A stretch of 20,282 bases of DNA from a virus. The first letter of the stretch is position 1. The number at the start of each line of letters is the position of its first letter. The position numbers and the translations under genes were made by a program. This document shows positions 17,715 to 20,282 of the stretch, one piece after another. The stretch is from IMG/VR virus record IMGVR_UViG_3300037882_001095, positions 1 to 20,282 of that record, one strand, 5' to 3'. The notes under the pieces are model-generated. The model was not told the DNA's origin. It made no database searches and worked only from the letters and a program-made list of their open reading frames with translations.

Positions 17715-18091
17715 CGTCTCGCGCGGATCGCATCAACGATACTCTGCAGCGCATCGCCGCCCAGGTTGACCCTCTCTGCCTCGTTCCACCCGCAGGTTTT
17801 TGCCAGCATCTCTCCCGCTTTGAGCTGGTCCGGGCGCATTACTCGCCGGCCGAGGAAAACAGACGATAATCGCGAAACATAATCTCCACGCTGAATAGCC
17901 AAAATTGCCTCATTTTCGGCCCGGAGCTCGGAAATGCGGGCTACGGTCGCATCTTTCCCCATCAATCGCGGTCCATTTACATCGGCGTCTTTTCCTGCAT
18001 AGCCTGCCTCCCGGTAAGCGGCTGTCGCCGAAGCACCTGCCGCAACAATTTGAGCGAATTTTTCGTGTCTGACATTTTTCAGGGCAGGCAT
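17711..18091 (-). CDS. terS: Terminase small subunit
   Basis: A 126-residue protein starting at ATG 18091; an in-frame TTG at 18109 could add six residues but has no better signal. The N-terminal helix-turn-helix region RHEKFAQIVAAGASATAAYR (residues 8-27), followed by EAGYAGKDADVNGPRLMGKD and a recurring ISELRAENEAI, fits the Terminase_2 type. The central part (~60-100) is helical with KAGEMLAKTCGWNEAE. It recognises phage DNA and loads the large subunit. It overlaps terL by 4 bases and follows the RuvC-like gene by 36 bases. Confidence 0.85.
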   Translation of the reverse strand: MPALKNVRHEKFAQIVAAGASATAAYREAGYAGKDADVNGPRLMGKDATVARISELRAENEAILAIQRGDYVSRLSSVFLGRRVMRPDQLKAGEMLAKTCGWNEAERVNLGGDALQSIVDAIRARR

Positions 18092-18127
18092 ACATTCAGT
18101 CAGGCACAACTGGAGAAAAAAAACCAG

Positions 18128-18607
18128 CTATAATTGCGCCCTCCCACAATCGAGGATCCAGAGCGCATCAGCCTGGTTGTCGTCGATTATCGCCTGATCC
18201 GGCCAGCGAGCCACCGCAGAGGCCACCATGGCCGTTTTGTCCGCGTTGCCCCTGCCGGTCGCCCTCTTTTTGATCGTGCCGACCGGTATCCCAGCATACG
18301 GGATGCTGCGAGCCTCGCATTCGGCCTGCATGATTGCCAGTAGCCCGCCGTGGATGTGAGCACTGTCGGTCGATAGGTGCCGCCTGACCTCTTCGTAATA
18401 AATGGCCTCGGGTTTCTCGCTCTCTAGCATATCGCGCAGCCAGCGGCGAAATCTGAGGAATCGCATCCCCCCGCCTTCGTATCGGCTGCCCTTGAAGCTG
18501 ACCGTGCCGCTGGTGATGATATTGCATGATGCGATGGCCCAGCCGGTTGTTGTGGCGAGGTCCAGGGCGAGAATTGTTGTCGTGGTGTTCATTTTGATCG
18601 ATTGCAT
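18128..18607 (-). CDS. RuvC-like Holliday junction resolvase
   Basis: A 159-residue protein. An RNase H-fold nuclease of the phage RuvC type is suggested by LALDLATTTGWA (Asp16), AIYYEEVRRH (Glu72/Glu73), and IIDDNQADALWIL near the end (Asp142/Asp143 and Asp147), which are the four expected acidic positions. GIPVGTIKKRATGRGNADK (residues 106-124) matches the basic segment that precedes the last helix in this family. The true start could be ATG 18592, five codons in (MNTTTT); neither site has a visible ribosome-binding sequence. Phage resolvases trim branched DNA before packaging, and its place immediately before the terminase genes supports that role. RuvC proteins are usually ~160-175 aa, so the length is normal. 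Confidence 0.85.
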   Translation of the reverse strand: MQSIKMNTTTTILALDLATTTGWAIASCNIITSGTVSFKGSRYEGGGMRFLRFRRWLRDMLESEKPEAIYYEEVRRHLSTDSAHIHGGLLAIMQAECEARSIPYAGIPVGTIKKRATGRGNADKTAMVASAVARWPDQAIIDDNQADALWILDCGRAQL

Positions 18608-18653
18608 TTTAGGTAGAGGGGTTCGTTTTTTATGGGTGTCTTTTTTTGACCAA

Positions 18654-18668
18654 CTTCGGAAACTTCGG
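18654..18668. repeat. Tandem TTTCCGAAG-type repeat, copy 1 (inverted orientation)
   Basis: CTTCGGAAACTTCGG on the plus strand. On the minus strand this is CCGAAGTTTCCGAAG, i.e. one full copy of the TTTCCGAAG 9-mer and a shortened one. It lies ~50 bases upstream of the RuvC-like gene and shares the motif with the other repeats at 18754 and 18836-18881. Confidence 0.8.
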
Positions 18669-18748
18669 TTTTGCGGGAATTTTCAGCAACCCTTCCTAGA
18701 GAGGCAAAAATATAAAATACCTCACCCGGTAAAGATAGGGAAAACGAC

Positions 18749-18780
18749 CTTTATTTCCGAAGTTTCCGAAGCCTTTGCAG
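18749..18780. repeat. Direct repeat unit A, copy 1 (32 bp)
   Basis: Contains TTTCCGAAGTTTCCGAAG at 18754-18771, two tandem copies of a 9-mer. The whole 32-base unit, beginning CTTTAT and ending GCAG, matches the unit at 18831-18862 in 28 of 32 positions by eye. The two units are 82 bases apart centre to centre. Confidence 0.85.
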
Positions 18781-18830
18781 TTTTTGTTTGTTTTTTTGAG
18801 TGTTCAAAAAACAAGATTCCGAAAAAAAGC

Positions 18831-18862
18831 CCTTATTTCCGAAGTTTCCGAAGTTTTCGCAG
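18831..18862. repeat. Direct repeat unit A, copy 2 (32 bp)
   Basis: Second copy of the 32-base unit. It contains TTTCCGAAGTTTCCGAAG at 18836-18853, then TTTTCGCAG. Its tandem 9-mers form the left arm of the inverted repeat described next. Confidence 0.85.
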
Positions 18863-18881
18863 CCTTCGGAAACTTCGGAAA
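18836..18881. repeat. Perfect 18-bp inverted repeat (possible cruciform or binding site)
   Basis: The left arm TTTCCGAAGTTTCCGAAG (18836-18853) and right arm CTTCGGAAACTTCGGAAA (18864-18881) are exact reverse complements around a 10-base spacer. Each arm is itself two tandem 9-mers. It could be bound by an origin or regulator protein, or form a cruciform. On the minus strand no U-tract follows; on the plus strand the arm is followed by As, so it is not a standard terminator for either direction. Confidence 0.85.
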
Positions 18882-19117
18882 AAAAAACATCTTATCTCGC
18901 TAGAGCCTAAAAGTCGGATTATTTGTGTTTCTCGGTTTTGCCCCTCTGCAAAAAAAAATGAGAATCTCGTAAACCGAACGCTCCACATCAGGCAACGCCG
19001 AGCGATGGACGCCCGATTGCATGACAGATGAACTTCGAGCCATTGCCTGCATGTGATGGTTCTCTGACGTTGGTCACAGACCCCCGAAGGAATGTCACAA
19101 AAAGTTACTTTCTGCTA

Positions 19118-19146
19118 TTGACTACCTCGTAACCTTGGGTTACTGT
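19118..19146 (+). promoter_or_regulatory. Sigma70-like promoter for the rightward genes
   Basis: TTGACT (19118-19123, five of six to the -35 consensus), a 17-base spacer, then TACTGT (19141-19146, a weak -10). Transcription would start near 19153, two bases before the first start codon at 19155, so the first message may be almost leaderless. The weak -10 suits regulation by an activator or repressor. Confidence 0.5.
19129..19143. promoter_or_regulatory. Palindromic operator candidate GTAACC-TTG-GGTTAC
   Basis: A perfect 6-bp inverted repeat with a 3-base centre, lying inside the spacer and overlapping the -10 of the promoter at 19118-19146. Just upstream, AAAGTTACTTT (19101-19111) is another near-palindrome containing a GTTAC half-site. 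The Cro/XRE-type protein encoded at 19331-19561 is the obvious candidate ligand, as an autoregulatory repressor. Confidence 0.6.
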
Positions 19147-19154
19147 CTGCTCGT

Positions 19155-19331
19155 ATGAAAATAATGACCCTCACCGAAGCCGAAGTAAACGAACTGCGCT
19201 TCATGCTCGCCAACCTCAACAGTCCCTCGAAGGCTCAAGCCGCCGAGTTGGTCAGCGAGTGGAGAGTGAAGCTGAACGCAGCCCTGAAAATCTGGCGCCC
19301 ACAATCAGCACCAACCGTGAACGTCAACTAA
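19155..19331 (+). CDS. Small hypothetical protein, first gene of rightward operon
   Basis: A 58-residue protein starting with MKIMTLTEAEVNELRFMLAN. Helix-rich, with a C-terminal basic/aromatic segment (EWRVKLNAALKIW). A second ATG three codons in (19164) is also possible. No Shine-Dalgarno site is visible. Its stop codon overlaps the start of the regulator gene by one base (TAATG), which is a strong sign of translational coupling and therefore of a real gene. Function not recognised. The mixed helical N-terminus hints at a small DNA-binding or antirepressor partner, but this cannot be shown. Confidence 0.65.
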   Translation: MKIMTLTEAEVNELRFMLANLNSPSKAQAAELVSEWRVKLNAALKIWRPQSAPTVNVN

Positions 19332-19561
19332 TGACCGTCGCCGAATACAAGGCAACGAGGGAGCGGCTGGGGATGACCCAGGCCGCTCTTGCCGTTGCGC
19401 TGGACGTGTCGCGCAAGGCGATCAACGAACGCGAGGCAGGAGGCACCATCACGCGAGAGGCTGCGATGGCCTTGGAGCTTCTGGAACTCCGCAGGACGAG
19501 ACGTGTCCGCAAGTCAGAGAACGAAAAGCTGAGCCACACCGCCCCGACCACGACGCCATGA
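19331..19561 (+). CDS. Cro/XRE-type helix-turn-helix regulator
   Basis: A 76-residue protein. Start ATG 19331 is chosen over an in-frame ATG at 19259 because it is coupled to the upstream stop (TAATG) and the extra 24 residues overlap that upstream gene. Residues 8-36 (ATRERLGMTQAALAVALDVS then RKAINEREAGG) have the helix-turn-helix pattern of the XRE/Cro family, with 'LGMTQAALA' as first helix and 'VSRKAINERE' as recognition helix. The C-terminal tail is basic. Small size, promoter-proximal place and the nearby palindrome support an autoregulating repressor. It ends overlapping the next gene by 4 bases (ATGA). Confidence 0.8.
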   Translation: MTVAEYKATRERLGMTQAALAVALDVSRKAINEREAGGTITREAAMALELLELRRTRRVRKSENEKLSHTAPTTTP

Positions 19562-19755
19562 CCACGGAAACCACAATGCCGCCAGTGACTACCGCCGAAG
19601 CCAAAGACGGGTGGGATCTATGGGCGTATGAGGAAAACACGCCGGACGGCGACGACGCCGAAGGCATGGCCCTGATCGTGGAACCACTGAGGGCGAAGTA
19701 TAATTTGTCGAACGTAGAAGTCAGCGACCGCGCCGGGGACGGTGCTCGCTCGTAA
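19558..19755 (+). CDS. Small acidic hypothetical protein
   Basis: A 65-residue protein, acidic in the middle (WAYEENTPDGDDAEGMALIV), beginning MTTETTMPPVTTAEAKDG. Coupled to the regulator by ATGA overlap and followed after one base by the Mom-type start. Not recognised. Low hydrophobicity and many Asp/Glu could suit a protein mimicking DNA or an antirepressor, but there is no direct support. Confidence 0.55.
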   Translation: MTTETTMPPVTTAEAKDGWDLWAYEENTPDGDDAEGMALIVEPLRAKYNLSNVEVSDRAGDGARS

Positions 19756-19756
19756 G

Positions 19757-20282
19757 ATGGACACTCAAATTACATGCAACGGTGGAGCGGACAGCGGGGG
19801 CGCGGTTCGCTGCACTGATTTGTTAGCCCACATTGTCGTGAACTCAATCCCGGCAAAGGAGGCTGAACCGTGGCTACTGGCGAGGCACTACGCGAAACGG
19901 ATGTGTCCAATCTCCTACGCCTTCGGCGCGTGGCGTGGCGCAATCCTCGTCGGCGTGGTGACGTATGGAACGCCAGCAAGTGCGCCGCTCCGTGGTGGCG
20001 TATGCGGCGACGAATGGGCGGACAAGGTGCTAGAACTGAATCGGCTGTGCTGCGAGAACTCCAAGAACGTGGCAAGCACGCTGGTAGGCCGCTCGCTCCG
20101 GCTGCTGCCGAAACCGTCCGTGGTGGTGAGCTACGCCGACACCGCGCAAGGTCACGTCGGCTACATCTACCAAGCGACAAACTTCCTCTACACCGGACTG
20201 TCTGCGAAACGCACTGACTGGAAAATCAAAGGCCGCGAACACCTGCACGGCGCGACCGTGGCCGACGAAAGCCGAGTCCAAG
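19757..20282 (+). CDS. Mom-family DNA modification protein, 3' end missing
   Basis: At least 175 residues, running off the window. The core starts about residue 26: VVNSIPAKEAEPWLLARHYA, SYAFGAWRGAILVGVVTYG, GVCGDEWADKVLELNRLC, SVVVSYADTAQGHVGYIYQA and TNFLYTGLSAKRTDW match the Mom family. Phage Mu Mom is a GNAT-fold enzyme that adds a carbamoylmethyl group to adenine N6 and so protects phage DNA from restriction. The first ~25 residues are poorly conserved and overlap a putative attC-like sequence, so the true start may be downstream, for example GTG 19838. Placed in an early-type operon, it could modify replicating phage DNA. Activity in this protein is inferred from family. Confidence 0.8.
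   Translation, partial: MDTQITCNGGADSGGAVRCTDLLAHIVVNSIPAKEAEPWLLARHYAKRMCPISYAFGAWRGAILVGVVTYGTPASAPLRGGVCGDEWADKVLELNRLCCENSKNVASTLVGRSLRLLPKPSVVVSYADTAQGHVGYIYQATNFLYTGLSAKRTDWKIKGREHLHGATVADESRVQ
19774..19828 (+). other. attC-like sequence overlapping the 5' end of the Mom-type gene
   Basis: From ATGCAAC (19774-19780, one mismatch to the integron core RYYYAAC) to GTTAGCC (19822-19828, one mismatch to GTTRRRY) is 55 bases. Inside, CAGCG (19792-19796) pairs with CGCTG (19808-19812). These are the parts of an integron attC site, although both core matches are imperfect and no integrase is in the window. It may be a chance resemblance. Confidence 0.35.

Larger units (their letters stand above)
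18608..19154. other. Divergent intergenic region, about 547 bases, no gene, repeat-bearing
   Basis: No credible gene is seen on either strand. A plus-strand frame crosses part of it but is a composition artefact of the repeats. The left part (18,608-18,900) is A/T-rich with TTTCCGAAG repeats and the A/T block AAAAATATAAAATA near 18706-18719. The right part (18,900-19,100) shows no strong feature. The last 60 bases hold the promoter and operator described below. The structure (divergent genes, iteron-like repeats, A/T-rich stretch) would suit a replication origin or a shared regulatory hub, but this is inference. Confidence 0.6.

Noticed and set aside
18654-18881. A CRISPR array
   Set aside because: Repeat units are in both orientations, at uneven spacing, with tandem 9-mers inside, and there are no regularly sized unique spacers or cas genes.
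18836-18881. A bidirectional transcription terminator from the 18-bp inverted repeat
   Set aside because: The stem is A/T-mixed, made of internal repeats, and no U-tract follows it in either direction; a binding or cruciform site is more likely.
18402-19031. A 209-residue plus-strand frame crossing the divergent region
   Set aside because: Its first part is antisense to the RuvC-like gene and its middle is a low-complexity FRSFRSFRS run created by the DNA repeats. No coupled neighbours or start signal.
19259-19330. An upstream start for the Cro-like regulator at ATG 19259
   Set aside because: It would overlap the preceding gene by 73 bases and the added residues are not helix-turn-helix sequence; the coupled TAATG at 19331 is better.
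20230-20282. Adapter sequence at the right end like that on the left
   Set aside because: The last bases continue the Mom-family reading frame normally and show no match to adapter sequence.

Overview
The window is one arm of a short-tailed (podovirus-type) tailed phage or prophage genome, with gene order and gene families close to T7 and Bordetella BPP-1. I base this on continuous reading frames and recognisable family motifs; no database search was possible. The host cannot be read from the sequence. Base composition is moderately GC-rich, several genes lack a clear Shine-Dalgarno site, and no bacterial gene, tRNA or rRNA is visible. Any host assignment would be a guess.

Layout: from about 18,600 down to the left edge, every gene is on the minus strand and nearly every junction overlaps by a few bases (often ATGA) or is separated by 0-5 bases. 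In transcription order these are a RuvC-like resolvase, terminase small and large subunits, a small conserved protein, a proline-rich protein, the portal, a Bbp19-like protein, a small unknown, the scaffold, [terminator], major capsid, a putative decoration protein, [terminator], tail tubular proteins A and B, a GNAT/cupin-like fusion, and three putative internal virion (ejection) proteins. The last of these is a giant frame of at least 1,472 codons carrying an HExxH metallopeptidase motif. It has no stop inside the window and runs into the left edge. This is the T7 order gp8-9-10-11-12-13-14-15-16, but with the terminase genes placed first.

Between about 18,608 and 19,154 lies a gene-free divergent region. 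It holds a repeat family built on the 9-mer TTTCCGAAG, including an 18-bp perfect inverted repeat and a 32-bp near-perfect direct repeat, an A/T-rich block, and, next to the plus-strand genes, a sigma70-like promoter with a perfect palindrome inside its spacer. The plus-strand cluster to the right contains two small unknown genes flanking a Cro/XRE-type regulator, then a partial gene for a Mom-family DNA modification protein that runs off the right edge. The first part of the Mom frame overlaps a sequence that resembles an integron attC site.

The first 46 bases are not biological: they match the Illumina P7-side adapter with its index slot. The contig end is therefore artificial, and the giant gene is truncated by assembly rather than by nature. 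Tail fibre, lysis and replication genes are not in this window.
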